The translations under genes were made by a program, and so were the position numbers. From an uncultured Maribacter sp. (lineage in GTDB: Bacteria; Bacteroidota; Bacteroidia; Flavobacteriales; Flavobacteriaceae), in the NCBI GenBank assembly GCA_947493885.1, contig CANLTE010000004.1:372001-436000 (forward strand): DNA of 64,000 nt, in the 5' to 3' direction. The notes beneath the pieces are model-generated. The model was not told the origin of the DNA and did no database searches. It saw only the letters and a program-made list of their open reading frames with translations. Shown one piece after another: positions 19,705 through 29,418 of this stretch. Position 1 is the stretch's first letter; every line of letters begins with the position of its first letter.

Positions 19705-19734
19705 TTGACAAGGACACAAAATTTATTAAATTTG
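19705..19734 (+). promoter_or_regulatory. promoter of the yebC-family gene
   Basis: TTG at 19705-19707 and TAAATTTG at 19727-19734 are spaced exactly 19 bp, matching the Bacteroidota consensus. The predicted start of transcription is near 19741, about 24 bp before the ATG. Confidence 0.75.
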
Positions 19735-19764
19735 CCATTACTCATTTAAAAAATTTAGAATATT

Positions 19765-20475
19765 ATGGGAAGAGCTTTTGAGTTTAGAAAAGCGCGTAAA
19801 ATGAAAAGATGGTCAGCAATGTCTAAGGCCTTTACACGTATTGGTAAAGATATTGTTATGGCTGTTAAAGAAGGTGGCCCTGACCCAGACTCAAATGCTA
19901 AACTTAGAGCGGTGATACAGAATGCTAAGTCTGTAAACATGCCTAAAGATAATGTTGAACGCGCTATTAAAAGAGCCAGTGATAAAAGTCTAGGTGATTT
20001 TAAAATTGTGTTGTTTGAGGGATATGCACCGCATGGTATTGCAATTTTAGTAGAAACTGCTACTGACAATAACACTAGAACCGTGGCTAATGTACGTAGT
20101 TACTTCAATAAATGTAACGGTAGTTTAGGCACTTCTGGTTCGGTTGAATTTATGTTTGATCATACATGCAACTTTAGAATTAATGGTGAAGGTTTAGACC
20201 CTGAAGAACTGGAACTTGAGCTAATTGACTTTGGAGCTGAAGAGGTTTTTGTTGATGATGACGGAATTTTAATATATGCGCCTTTTGAGAGCTTTGGTTC
20301 CATACAAAAAGAACTTGAAAATAGGGGGATTGAAATTTTATCTTCCGGTTTTGAACGGATTCCTCAGGTTACCAAAGAACTTACTGAAGAACAAGTAGCA
20401 GATGTTGAAAAACTTCTTGAAAAAATTGAAGAAGATGATGACGTCCAAAACGCTTATCACACTATGAAAGAATAA
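19765..20475 (+). CDS. YebC/PmpR (TACO1) family DNA-binding or translation factor
   Basis: 236 residues, three-domain YebC family. The N-terminal signature MGRAFEFRKARKMKRWSAM and KAVIQNAK-like region (LRAVIQNAKSVNMPKDNVER) are clear. Relatives act as transcription regulators (PmpR) or help ribosomes through proline stretches (YebC2, TACO1); the sequence alone does not decide which. A consensus promoter precedes it. A terminator-like hairpin begins 46 bp after the stop. Confidence 0.9.
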   Translation: MGRAFEFRKARKMKRWSAMSKAFTRIGKDIVMAVKEGGPDPDSNAKLRAVIQNAKSVNMPKDNVERAIKRASDKSLGDFKIVLFEGYAPHGIAILVETATDNNTRTVANVRSYFNKCNGSLGTSGSVEFMFDHTCNFRINGEGLDPEELELELIDFGAEEVFVDDDGILIYAPFESFGSIQKELENRGIEILSSGFERIPQVTKELTEEQVADVEKLLEKIEEDDDVQNAYHTMKE

Positions 20476-20520
20476 TTTTTGAAAGGTTTTTCATACTTAT
20501 TGTAAATAAAAACATATTGA

Positions 20521-20568
20521 AACGACTGATTAATAAATTTAATTTATGAATCGGTCGTTATTTTTTTT
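20521..20568 (+). terminator. terminator-like hairpin overlapping the next start codon
   Basis: AACGACTGATT (20521-20531) pairs with AATCGGTCGTT (20549-20559) with one G-U pair, and inside it ATAAAT (20533-20538) pairs with ATTTAT (20542-20547), giving a near-continuous 17-bp stem. A T-rich run follows to 20568. It looks like the terminator of the yebC-family gene, yet the ATG of the next gene (20546-20548) lies in the stem. Confidence 0.7.
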
Positions 20569-21040
20569 AGCTCTTTTTTTCTTGATATTTAGCAATGTTG
20601 TTAACGCTCAAGAAATGACTCCAGAAAAATTGGAAAGTATCATTTCTAAAGTATCAGACACATTAGTTTCCACAGGAAATTCCCATCAATTTATATACAA
20701 AGAACGACCTTTAATGTGTGTGTATGATACCAATGCAAACCGAATGCGCATAATATCTCCAATTATTAAAAGGGAAGATATTAAAGAAGATGATATTTTA
20801 AATGCATTGGTAGCGAACTTTCACACCGCTTTAGATGTAAAATATGCTTTAAGTGATGAAATTATATGGTCCGTTTTTATTCATCCACTAAAGGAGCTTT
20901 CGGAGCATCAAGTGGAAGATGCTATAAAACAAGTTTACGCTGCAAATGTTACTTTTGGCAGCACGTACTCCAGTACAAACCTCACTTTTCCTGGAAATAC
21001 TAAAAAGAAAGAGGTATCAGAAGAAAAACAAAAATTATAA
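20546..21040 (+). CDS. small secreted protein, possible YbjN/T3S-chaperone fold
   Basis: 164 residues with an obvious signal peptide (MNRSLFFLALFFLIF, then SNVVNAQ), so export is expected and the start is well supported. The mature part (about 24-150) has a strand-strand-helix order (MRIISPIIKREDIKEDDILNAL) that recalls the YbjN / type III secretion chaperone fold; this is a weak likeness only. The C-terminus is charged. Its start codon is buried in a terminator-like hairpin, so expression may depend on read-through or on melting of that stem. Ends at a bidirectional terminator. Confidence 0.7.
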   Translation: MNRSLFFLALFFLIFSNVVNAQEMTPEKLESIISKVSDTLVSTGNSHQFIYKERPLMCVYDTNANRMRIISPIIKREDIKEDDILNALVANFHTALDVKYALSDEIIWSVFIHPLKELSEHQVEDAIKQVYAANVTFGSTYSSTNLTFPGNTKKKEVSEEKQKL

Positions 21041-21046
21041 ATCAAT

Positions 21047-21069
21047 AAAAGCCCCAAATAGGGGCTTTT
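21047..21069. terminator. bidirectional terminator
   Basis: Stem AAAAGCCCC / GGGGCTTTT (21047-21055 with 21061-21069), loop AAATA, between the convergent small secreted protein gene and the first large T9SS gene. Confidence 0.85.
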
Positions 21070-21089
21070 AATAAACTTTACTTTTTGTG

Positions 21090-24000
21090 TTACTTTACAA
21101 TCAACTGTTTTTCATAAGAAACACCTTCAACGTCCAATGCTTTTATAATATATAAACCTGGCTGTAAAGTACTCACGTTTACATCATAACTATTTCCTTG
21201 GGGAGCATGGTTTCCTGAAATCGTTTGTATTAATCTACCATGAATGTCAAAAATAGTAATAGCGTCAATGGTTATTGCACTACTAAAACTTACCGTAGTA
21301 TGTTCTTGAGCTGGATTTGGAAGTAACTGCATTTCAACATTATTAAGTCCGATAATATCTGCGCCTACTCCTTTTGCTGCAAAAAACTGATTGTTGTTGG
21401 TTTGATTATTTATAGACAACACTTCAATTGCGTTAATTACTGGATGACGTTCTCCACCTACAGCATTACTTGAATCAAAATCAATATTTAACACACCGCC
21501 TGTTACAGTTACCGTATGTGTTTTCATTAACATGGCATCAGCTCCTACCTCAGCGAAAATATCCAAATTATCTTCTGCAAGAACACCTTCGATATTTACA
21601 TCAAAAACACGACTACCAACTCCACCTGAGCCTCCACCTGTTGCTCCAAACCACAGTTCCGCAAAGTATAAATTAACTGTATATTCTCCGTCAGGTATTG
21701 GAATATTATAACTCATTTGCTGAGAAGGACTATATCTAAAACTTTGATAAGGTTCTGGTAATCCAGTTTGAGGTCTATCTAAAGTATTTCCGGTATTGAA
21801 ATAGGTATCTGTAATAAACGTTTCTCCATTATAATCAATTTCTGTACCTCCTGTATTTATTCGTAATACAAAATCATTTGGTTCTTCACAATCTGCAGCT
21901 TTGCCTCCATCAGTAATTATCCAACCATAAGTATCTATAATATACTGTCTAGCCACTTCTGATTTACAATATTTACTAGATGAATCTAAAGTTACCCCGT
22001 TTTGCAACGAGGGTAGTTGACTCCAGCCAGTTAGGGTATCATCGTAGTTTTCATTAGAAAAAGCACCATCGAAACTAAACATTCCGCTCATATTAGTTAC
22101 ATTGCTAACGTCCCAATTCGAAATGTCTTTATTGAAATGAGAGGCTATAAATTGTGAATTATTGTCATGAAATTTAACTGATCCAGCAAACATATTAGAC
22201 ATATTTGTAACGTTACCTACATCCCAAGAGGAAATATTTTGATTAAAAATTGTTCCTTCAAACATTCCAGACATGTCAGTAATTGCACCTACTTCCCAAT
22301 TAGAAAGTGAATGACTTCCTTCTCCTGTCATTAAAGAGTTCTTAAACATATTTTTTAAACTGGAACATTCACTAAGGTCTGGAACATCTAAAGCAGAATA
22401 CTCTAAGTGGGTAATCTCAAAAGCCTGTTCCAAAGAAATCCACTCTATATCTCCCCATTGATAAAGTTCTATAAATCTATAATGTCTATATTCTCTATCA
22501 ACTCCAAAATACGGTCTTGGAAAAATACCAGTTATTTTTATTTTATACGTTTGAGTAACCGACTCGCCATAATCATGCGTAATTTCAGTGGTTACATTTT
22601 CATCTATATAACCATCTCCCCAATCAACAGTATAATTATAAGTGAGGTTGGGGTCTATTGGTATTCTTACAGAGCTAATTGGTTCTAAACCTAATCCTTC
22701 GTTTCTTTTGACCGAAAATATAAAAGGACGCTGTGCAGTTATATCTTCTAAAGTTTTTACAGTTTGAATTTCTCCAACAAAACTATTACCTGCTTCATCT
22801 TCACCAACTACGCTATAATAATAAGTAGTATTTGCATTTAATCCGCTTACAGTTTGAATATGGTGCGTTAAAAAATTAGGTTCAAACGTGGTTTCATTAT
22901 CTAGCGCAGCATCAGATGTCCCCCAAAGTACTTTTCCCGTACTTGCTTCATTAAGCATCCAATCTACTTTAAATGAATTTTCAGTAATATCCTCTGTGGT
23001 AATACTAGTTACCATTGGTGGTACACTATCACCATCTGAATTACTTATAACTTCAATAGCATTTATTATCGGGTGACGTTTCCCTCCCACTTCATCTCTA
23101 GAATCAAAAGCTATATTTAATATTCCATCCGTTACCGTCACCACATGGTTCTTCATTAACATTGCATCTGCACCAACCTCAGCAAAAACATCCAGATTAT
23201 CTTCTATTAAAGCACCTTCTATATTTACATCAAAAATACGACTACCAACTCCTCCTGAGCCTCCACCTGTTGCTCCAAACCATAGCTCAGCAAAGTATAA
23301 ATTAACCGTATATTCTCCATCTGGCACCGGAATATCATAATTCATTTGCTTAGAAGGACTATATCTAAAACTTTGATAAGGTTCTGGTAATCCAGTTTGA
23401 GGCCTATCTAAAGTATTTCCAGTATCGAAATAGTTGTCTGTAATAAACGTTTCTTCATTGTATTCTGTTTCCGTGCCGCCAGTATTAACTCGGAACGTAA
23501 AATCTGATGAAACACAATCGTAATCCACCACAATATCAACAGTTTTAGAACAAAGTTGAGGACCGTTATCGCCATGATACCTAAAAGAATAATTTCCAGA
23601 TGGAATGCTTTCAATAACATAATCATTTGAATCATTTTTTATCCATAAATATGTATCCAAATCAGAACTAATAGAATTTGGTCTCGCATAATTTGACGTA
23701 AAAACTATTTTACCTCCAATACCATCACAATTAGCGGCCTCTACTTTTACTTGTACATCAACGTCTTTACATGAATCGGTAATCGTAAAAGAAACATCGT
23801 AAGGCTCTCCAGAAATACCTTCTCCTCCCTCTTCAGAAAAAGGAGTTGCCCGAATAATGTAATCTCCTGGAGTTAATTCATAAAAAGGAAAGCGATTTAA
23901 ACTAGCAGCAATATGAGTTCCAATAATTTGCGGAGTAAACAACGGGTAGTCTACCAATTCTACTTTAACACTTTTTACGGTAGATGTAGTATTTAGCCTA

Positions 24001-24809
24001 ATTATCATATCTCCAATATGATCAAAATCACTTATCCCGCTAACATCTGGGCAACTGTAACCATCTTCTAAAAAACCTACATCATTTGGAATACCAAAAT
24101 CTTGATTTACGGTATGATTATCTCCGAAAACAAAATCTAGTACCGCTAAGTTTTCCCTAGAATCAATAATACTTATAGAAAGGGTTTTATAATCTCCAAA
24201 ATCCCCCTTTGCATCTTCTTCAACATAGGTACTTATGTCTAATATATATCGCGGATTAGGGAACCAATTGCCATCTAAGAAATCTTTAACTAATATGGCA
24301 GATTGATTATTATAAATATGCTCATATCGGCCTTTAGGAAAGGTTCGCAAAATGGTCTGGATACTCCCTACAGCGGAACCAGCTTCTATTCTAATATCTA
24401 AATTAGAAGTAGGTAACTTCGCCAAATCAATCTGAGTATTTTCTAATAAAGAAAATAATTCATTTCCCGTATCTGCATTTATTAAAATAACATCTGTTAT
24501 ATCAATAGATTCGTCCAGACTGTTATTAACCTTAAACTCAGTAAGGCTATTCCAATCACTACCCGTTTGGGAGTTTCCTAAATCCTCATACTTTATATAA
24601 CGAGCAGTTAGGGTTTGAAATTTAAACTTTTCAAGTTCTGAAGCATTTCCCGAACTAGTATGTTCTTCAACTAAAGTATTACCCTCATATGCAACTTCTA
24701 TGTCTCCTGCAATTATATGTAGTACAGAAAATGCTTCATAATGAGCTAATAATTGATTAACTCCCACGATGAGTAAGAGTACAAATAAAGTGAAGTAGTT
24801 TTTTTTCAT
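21090..24809 (-). CDS. T9SS-secreted mosaic protein A (malectin, FN3, PKD, 26-residue repeats)
   Basis: 1239 residues, exported (signal MKKNYFTLFVLLLIVGVNQL). In order: a short decayed malectin-like start (about 28-55), the tail of an F5/8 type C-like domain (LTARYIKYEDLGNSQTGSDW, near 65-90), Ig-like regions, a malectin-like domain (about 436-589), an FN3-like domain (about 595-690), a PKD-like VDWGDG domain (about 692-770), a WDVSNVTNM-type repeat array (about 804-920), a second malectin-like domain (about 978-1130) and a T9SS type A sorting tail (about 1157-1239) ending YEKQLIVK. No enzyme motif was found; a surface sugar-binding or adhesion role is likely. Much of the C-terminal half is nearly identical to the next gene. 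Confidence 0.85.
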   Translation of the reverse strand: MKKNYFTLFVLLLIVGVNQLLAHYEAFSVLHIIAGDIEVAYEGNTLVEEHTSSGNASELEKFKFQTLTARYIKYEDLGNSQTGSDWNSLTEFKVNNSLDESIDITDVILINADTGNELFSLLENTQIDLAKLPTSNLDIRIEAGSAVGSIQTILRTFPKGRYEHIYNNQSAILVKDFLDGNWFPNPRYILDISTYVEEDAKGDFGDYKTLSISIIDSRENLAVLDFVFGDNHTVNQDFGIPNDVGFLEDGYSCPDVSGISDFDHIGDMIIRLNTTSTVKSVKVELVDYPLFTPQIIGTHIAASLNRFPFYELTPGDYIIRATPFSEEGGEGISGEPYDVSFTITDSCKDVDVQVKVEAANCDGIGGKIVFTSNYARPNSISSDLDTYLWIKNDSNDYVIESIPSGNYSFRYHGDNGPQLCSKTVDIVVDYDCVSSDFTFRVNTGGTETEYNEETFITDNYFDTGNTLDRPQTGLPEPYQSFRYSPSKQMNYDIPVPDGEYTVNLYFAELWFGATGGGSGGVGSRIFDVNIEGALIEDNLDVFAEVGADAMLMKNHVVTVTDGILNIAFDSRDEVGGKRHPIINAIEVISNSDGDSVPPMVTSITTEDITENSFKVDWMLNEASTGKVLWGTSDAALDNETTFEPNFLTHHIQTVSGLNANTTYYYSVVGEDEAGNSFVGEIQTVKTLEDITAQRPFIFSVKRNEGLGLEPISSVRIPIDPNLTYNYTVDWGDGYIDENVTTEITHDYGESVTQTYKIKITGIFPRPYFGVDREYRHYRFIELYQWGDIEWISLEQAFEITHLEYSALDVPDLSECSSLKNMFKNSLMTGEGSHSLSNWEVGAITDMSGMFEGTIFNQNISSWDVGNVTNMSNMFAGSVKFHDNNSQFIASHFNKDISNWDVSNVTNMSGMFSFDGAFSNENYDDTLTGWSQLPSLQNGVTLDSSSKYCKSEVARQYIIDTYGWIITDGGKAADCEEPNDFVLRINTGGTEIDYNGETFITDTYFNTGNTLDRPQTGLPEPYQSFRYSPSQQMSYNIPIPDGEYTVNLYFAELWFGATGGGSGGVGSRVFDVNIEGVLAEDNLDIFAEVGADAMLMKTHTVTVTGGVLNIDFDSSNAVGGERHPVINAIEVLSINNQTNNNQFFAAKGVGADIIGLNNVEMQLLPNPAQEHTTVSFSSAITIDAITIFDIHGRLIQTISGNHAPQGNSYDVNVSTLQPGLYIIKALDVEGVSYEKQLIVK
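21420..21876 (-). repeat. malectin-like domain copy A2
   Basis: One of eight near-identical domain copies in this block, marked by RPQTGLPEPYQSFR, LYFAELWFG and GGGSGGVGSR. Others are at 23043-23503, 25390-25850, 27541-28000, 28760-29215, 33765-34222, 35214-35670 and 36668-37125. Confidence 0.85.
23043..23503 (-). repeat. malectin-like domain copy A1
   Basis: Second copy within protein A, with the same core motifs; differs by IFDVNIEGALIEDN and NHVVTVTDG. Confidence 0.85.
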
Positions 24810-24943
24810 TTTTGATTATGGTTTAGTATGTTTTTAACTTAAAAATATTGGTTATATATTTTACATATAGTGAAAGTATAAAAACAAAGTTGTGTACGTA
24901 TTTACCTAATGTTACATCCGGTTAAACTACGAGTATATTCGAT

Positions 24944-24992
24944 GAAATACACTTTTAAACATTATCACACCAAGTGCAATTCATCGATAACA
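24944..24992. repeat. 49-bp duplicated upstream element, copy 1
   Basis: Identical 49-bp block upstream of gene A, repeated at 29419-29467 upstream of gene B, about 130 bp from each ATG. The flanking sequence down to each ATG is also related but diverged. It marks duplication of gene plus upstream region and may hold shared control sites. Confidence 0.85.
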
Positions 24993-25011
24993 TCAATAAC
25001 AGCCGCATATA

Positions 25012-25043
25012 AAAAAGGGAGGACTCAAGAGTTCTCCCTTTTT
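25012..25043 (-). terminator. terminator after mosaic protein B
   Basis: Stem AAAAAGGGAG / CTCCCTTTTT (25012-25021 with 25034-25043) with further inner pairing, 19 bp past the minus-strand stop of gene B. Confidence 0.85.
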
Positions 25044-25061
25044 CTTCTGAATATAAAATTA

Positions 25062-28000
25062 TTACTTAACTATCAACTGTTTTTCATAAGAAACACCTTC
25101 AACGTCCAATGCTTTTATAATATATAAACCTGGCTGTAAAGTACTCACGTTTACATCGTAACTATTTCCTTGGAGAGCATGGTTTCCAGAAATCGTTTGT
25201 ATTAATCTACCATGAATGTCAAAAATAGTAATAGCGTCAATGGTTATTGCACTACTAAAACTTACCGTAGTATGTTCTTGAGCTGGATTTGGAAGTAACT
25301 GCATTTCAACATTATTAAGTCCTATAATATCTGCGCCTACTCCTTTGGCTGCAAAAAACTGATTATTACTGGTTTGATTATTTATAGACAACACTTCAAT
25401 TGCGTTAATTACTGGATGACGTTCGCCTCCTACTATATCTCTAGAATCAAAATCAATGTTTAATACACCACCTGTTACAGTTGCCATATATGTTTTCATT
25501 AACATGGTATCAGCTCCAACCTCAGCAAAGACATCTAAATTATCTTCAGCTAAAACCCCTTCAATATTTACGTCAAAAACGCGACTACCAACTCCTCCTG
25601 AGCCTCCACCTGTTGCTCCAAACCATAGCTCAGCAAAGTATAAATTAACCGTATATTCTCCGTCTGGCACCGGAATATCATAATTCATTTGCTTAGAAGG
25701 ACTATATCTAAAACTTTGATAAGGTTCTGGTAATCCAGTTTGAGGCCTATCTAAAGTATTTCCGGTATTGAAATAGGTATCTGTAATAAACGTTTCTCCG
25801 TTATAAGTGGTTTCTGAGCTACCTGCGTTTATGCGTAATGCAAAATCAGTAACATTATCGCAACTCTCTGCCTTACCAGCATCATTAATTATCCAACCGT
25901 AAGTAGCTATAATATGCTGTCTAGCCACTTCTGATTTACAATATTTACTAGATGAATCTAAAGTTACCCCGTTTTGCAACGAGGGTAGTTGACTCCAGCC
26001 AGTTAGGGTATCATCATAGTTTTCATTAGATAAACCCGAATTAGTAAACATATTTTTCATACTATCGAAAGACCACGAATATTTACTACCCTTTAGATTA
26101 GAAATATCCCAATCCCCAAGACTGTGGTTAAAAGACTCTGCCTCAGTAAACATACTATACATGTTTGTGACATTTGAAACATTCCAATCTCCTATATCCT
26201 GATTAAAGTTTTTAGTTTTCTTAAACATGGAACTCATATTAACTACATTTCCAACATCCCATACCCCAATATCTTGGTTAAAGACCTCTGCCCTATTAAA
26301 CATCTCTGACATATTTATCACATTAGATACATCCCATACCCCAATATTTTGGTTAAAAGCCTCTGTCTCATTAAACATCCCTGACATATTTGTCACATTA
26401 GATACATCCCAACCAGTTATGTCCTGATTAAATATATACTGATCAGAATTTTCATAAATAAACCCATTCGAAAACATTGCTCGCATATTAGTCACACTGG
26501 AAACATTCCAATCACCAATATCTTGATTAAAGTTACGAGCCGCATAGAACATAAATTTCATATCGATAACATTGGAAACATTCCAATCGCCGATATCTTG
26601 ATTAAAGTTATTTGCACCACTGAACATACCACTCATATCTGTAACATTGGAAACATCCCAGTCATTTAACGGATGGTTAAAATCTGGCCCCCGAGGAAAA
26701 CGATCAATTTCACCAAGATTCATACCTGAAAACATGTAAGACATATCGGTAACGTGAGAAACATCCCAATTTGAAATATCTTTATTAAACTTTGAATCAG
26801 CGAACAATCCGCTCATATTAGTAACTCCACTTATGTTCCATACGGAGATATCTTGGTTGAATGATGACCCATTAAACATACCCTCCATATTAGTTACATT
26901 GGACACATCCCAGGAGGATATGTCTTGATTAAATGCTCCTCCCATTGGGCCAGGACTATCACCATTACCCAAAGTACCTGAAGAAAACATATAAGACATA
27001 TCTGTAACATGAGAAACATCCCAATGAGAAATATCTTCATTAAAATTAGTTCCGTGAAAAAGACCTGACAAATCCGTAAATTGACTAATATCCCATTGCG
27101 GAATCAAAGCCATACCACTGCCGGACATTCCGGAATTTCTGAATAAATTTCGAATGCTAGAACATTCACTTAAATCGGGTATATCGTTTGCTTCCAAACG
27201 TAACAAATGAGTATTTTGAAAAGCTCCTTCCAGGTTTTTCCATTTTTGATCTCCCCATTGAAGAATCTCATAAATATTGTTAGCAATAAAATTAGAACTT
27301 TCATTAAACATGGGTCTTGGAAAATCTCCAGATATTTTCACCACATATGTTCCTTCCGAAGAATAGGTATGACTTACAACTTCTGTTACATTTTCATTAC
27401 TATTTCCATCCCCCCAATCCACACTATAATTGTATTGGTATTGCTGGTCAATAGGAATTGTAAATGTTAACATATTATAACCAGCTGCTTGGGTAATTGA
27501 AAATATAAAAGGGCGTTGCTCTGGTTCAACTACTTCACCCAATATTTCAATAGCATTAACAATAGGGTGACGTTCCCCTCCTACTTCATCTCTAGAATCA
27601 AAATCAATATTTAATATTCCACCTGTTACGGTTACGCCATATGTTTTCATCAGCATTGCATCAGCTCCAACCTCAGCAAAGACATCTAAATTATCTTCAG
27701 CTAAAACCCCTTCAATATTTACGTCAAAAACACGACTGCCAACTCCACCAGAACCTCCTCCAGTTGCACCAAACCAGAGTTCTGCAAAATATAAATTAAC
27801 AGTATATTCTCCATCTGGGACTGGAATATCGTAACTCATCTGTTGTGAGCGACTGAATCTAAAACTTTGATACGGTTCCGGCAAACCAGTTTGAGGACGA
27901 TCTAGGGTGTTACCAGAACTAAAGTAGGCATCCGTAATAAAAGTTTCTCCGTTATAAGAAGTTTCTGAACCTCCTGAATTAATTCTAAGAGCAAAATTAT

Positions 28001-29294
28001 TTGGGTCTTCACAACCAGAGCCTTCACATTGATTAACTATATTAAAGCGATAATAATATGTAAAACCTGCTATTCCCCCTAAATTTTCTTCCGAAAATGG
28101 GGTAATATATATATCATAACGTCCTATTTTATCTATATTTAAAACAGGAAATTCTCCATGTAGCGTCTTCACTTCTACATTACCATCGGGTCCATGAATC
28201 CCAAATCGCAAACTCTTAATATTACTTGAAATAATTGGCGCAATACCACTAAAAACCTGTTCATCTACCGTCTTAGAATAATCTTCCCCATCTTTATAAT
28301 CACCATTAGGCAAGTATGTAATTTCTTCAAAAATGGTTGAAGCCCCATTAGAAGATCTTACCGCATACAATTCGCTTATAACAAGATCCTCAATAATCTC
28401 ATAAGAAATAGTTACTGGTGTACCTACCCCACCACCCTTGTCAGGTTCTGAATATGGTGTTGCAGTTATAGAGTACACTCCAACTTCTGTACTAGTATTA
28501 ATCCAGTCTTCAAAATAAAATGGCGCATTAACCACCTTAGTTTCTGGAATACCTTCCTCATTTACATATTCATAGAAAACACTTTCAACATTTTCGTTTG
28601 GATTAGCTACTATACCACGAAAAACTCCAAATTCAGTTCTAAAAGTAATTTGATCTCCATCATTCAAACTAAATTCACCGACTCCCGAATCTCCTCCATA
28701 AGGAGCTCTAACTTGAGAAAAACTTTCGATAGTTAAATTATCTGATTTCTTTTCTTCTAAAACCTCAATTCCATTAATTATTGGGTGACGTTCCCCTCCT
28801 ACTTCATCTCTAGAATCAAAACCAATATTTAACACTCCACCCGTTACGGTTACTGTATATGTTTTCATTAGCATTGCATCAGCACCAACCTCAGCAAATA
28901 CATCGAGGTTATCTTCCATCAATTGGCCTTCTATATTTACATCAAAAACACGACTACCAACTCCACCAGAGCCGCCAGCAGTTGCGCCAAACCAGAGTTC
29001 TGCAAAGTATAAGTTAACGATATATTCTCCATCTGGGACTGGAATATCGTAACTCATCTGTTGTGAGCGGCTAAATCTAAAACTCTGATAAGGTTCTTCA
29101 AGACCCGTTTGAGGACGATCTAGAGTACTACCTGAACTAAAATAGGCATCGGTAATAAACGTTTCTCCGTTATAAGTGGTTTCTGAACCTCCCGCATTAA
29201 TTTGCAAGGCAAAAGAGCCTTCATTTTGAGCGGATATTTGATAAAATCCTACGATAAATAAGATTATAAATAAAGTGAAGTAGTTTTTTTTCAT
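25062..29294 (-). CDS. T9SS-secreted mosaic protein B (three malectin domains, long 26-residue repeat array)
   Basis: 1410 residues, paralogue of protein A. Signal peptide MKKNYFTLFIILFIVGFYQI. In order: malectin-like domain (about 27-179), two Ig-like regions ending in TPYSE/TPFSE motifs (about 200-420), a second malectin-like domain (432-585), a PKD-like VDWGDG domain (589-672), about 13 repeats of the type FNQDIGDWNVSNVTNMYSMF (702-1085), a third malectin-like domain (1149-1302) and a T9SS tail (1329-1410). The repeats match the bacterial surface 26-residue (DUF285/BspA-like) family. Likely a cell-surface or released binding protein; ligand unknown. Terminator at 25012-25043. Confidence 0.87.
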   Translation of the reverse strand: MKKNYFTLFIILFIVGFYQISAQNEGSFALQINAGGSETTYNGETFITDAYFSSGSTLDRPQTGLEEPYQSFRFSRSQQMSYDIPVPDGEYIVNLYFAELWFGATAGGSGGVGSRVFDVNIEGQLMEDNLDVFAEVGADAMLMKTYTVTVTGGVLNIGFDSRDEVGGERHPIINGIEVLEEKKSDNLTIESFSQVRAPYGGDSGVGEFSLNDGDQITFRTEFGVFRGIVANPNENVESVFYEYVNEEGIPETKVVNAPFYFEDWINTSTEVGVYSITATPYSEPDKGGGVGTPVTISYEIIEDLVISELYAVRSSNGASTIFEEITYLPNGDYKDGEDYSKTVDEQVFSGIAPIISSNIKSLRFGIHGPDGNVEVKTLHGEFPVLNIDKIGRYDIYITPFSEENLGGIAGFTYYYRFNIVNQCEGSGCEDPNNFALRINSGGSETSYNGETFITDAYFSSGNTLDRPQTGLPEPYQSFRFSRSQQMSYDIPVPDGEYTVNLYFAELWFGATGGGSGGVGSRVFDVNIEGVLAEDNLDVFAEVGADAMLMKTYGVTVTGGILNIDFDSRDEVGGERHPIVNAIEILGEVVEPEQRPFIFSITQAAGYNMLTFTIPIDQQYQYNYSVDWGDGNSNENVTEVVSHTYSSEGTYVVKISGDFPRPMFNESSNFIANNIYEILQWGDQKWKNLEGAFQNTHLLRLEANDIPDLSECSSIRNLFRNSGMSGSGMALIPQWDISQFTDLSGLFHGTNFNEDISHWDVSHVTDMSYMFSSGTLGNGDSPGPMGGAFNQDISSWDVSNVTNMEGMFNGSSFNQDISVWNISGVTNMSGLFADSKFNKDISNWDVSHVTDMSYMFSGMNLGEIDRFPRGPDFNHPLNDWDVSNVTDMSGMFSGANNFNQDIGDWNVSNVIDMKFMFYAARNFNQDIGDWNVSSVTNMRAMFSNGFIYENSDQYIFNQDITGWDVSNVTNMSGMFNETEAFNQNIGVWDVSNVINMSEMFNRAEVFNQDIGVWDVGNVVNMSSMFKKTKNFNQDIGDWNVSNVTNMYSMFTEAESFNHSLGDWDISNLKGSKYSWSFDSMKNMFTNSGLSNENYDDTLTGWSQLPSLQNGVTLDSSSKYCKSEVARQHIIATYGWIINDAGKAESCDNVTDFALRINAGSSETTYNGETFITDTYFNTGNTLDRPQTGLPEPYQSFRYSPSKQMNYDIPVPDGEYTVNLYFAELWFGATGGGSGGVGSRVFDVNIEGVLAEDNLDVFAEVGADTMLMKTYMATVTGGVLNIDFDSRDIVGGERHPVINAIEVLSINNQTSNNQFFAAKGVGADIIGLNNVEMQLLPNPAQEHTTVSFSSAITIDAITIFDIHGRLIQTISGNHALQGNSYDVNVSTLQPGLYIIKALDVEGVSYEKQLIVK
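25390..25850 (-). repeat. malectin-like domain copy B3
   Basis: Last of three copies in protein B, just before the sorting tail; nearly identical over its length, tail included, to copy A2. Confidence 0.85.
26040..27200 (-). repeat. array of about 13 26-residue surface repeats
   Basis: Tandem coding repeats with consensus W(D/N)(V/I)S-x-V-T-(N/D)-M-x-x-M-F separated by FNQDI-type linkers. Shorter arrays of the same type lie near 22050-22400, 34390-34900, 35850-36330 and 37330-37720. Confidence 0.85.
27541..28000 (-). repeat. malectin-like domain copy B2
   Basis: Middle copy in protein B, starting RINSGGSETSYNGETF; followed by the PKD-like domain. Confidence 0.85.
28760..29215 (-). repeat. 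malectin-like domain copy B1
   Basis: N-terminal copy in protein B, right after the signal peptide; the only copy with ATAGGSGG instead of ATGGGSGG. Confidence 0.85.
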
Positions 29295-29418
29295 TTTTGG
29301 TTATGGTTTATACTTAAAAATACTGGTTAAATACTTTATACCTCGTGAAAGTATAAAAACAAAATATTGTACGTATTTACTCAATGTTATATTTGGTTAA
29401 ACTACGAAAATACTCGAC

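Noticed and set aside
24909..25127. 72-codon plus-strand frame between genes A and B
   Set aside because: It runs through the gene B terminator and into the antisense of its sorting tail; no protein-like features.
25456..25683. Plus-strand frames opposite malectin copies (also 33833-34060)
   Set aside because: They resemble each other only because the underlying minus-strand domains are duplicated.
26040..27200. CRISPR-like regular repeats
   Set aside because: Repeats are coding, keep a reading frame, and vary in length and sequence; no direct repeat/spacer pattern or cas genes.
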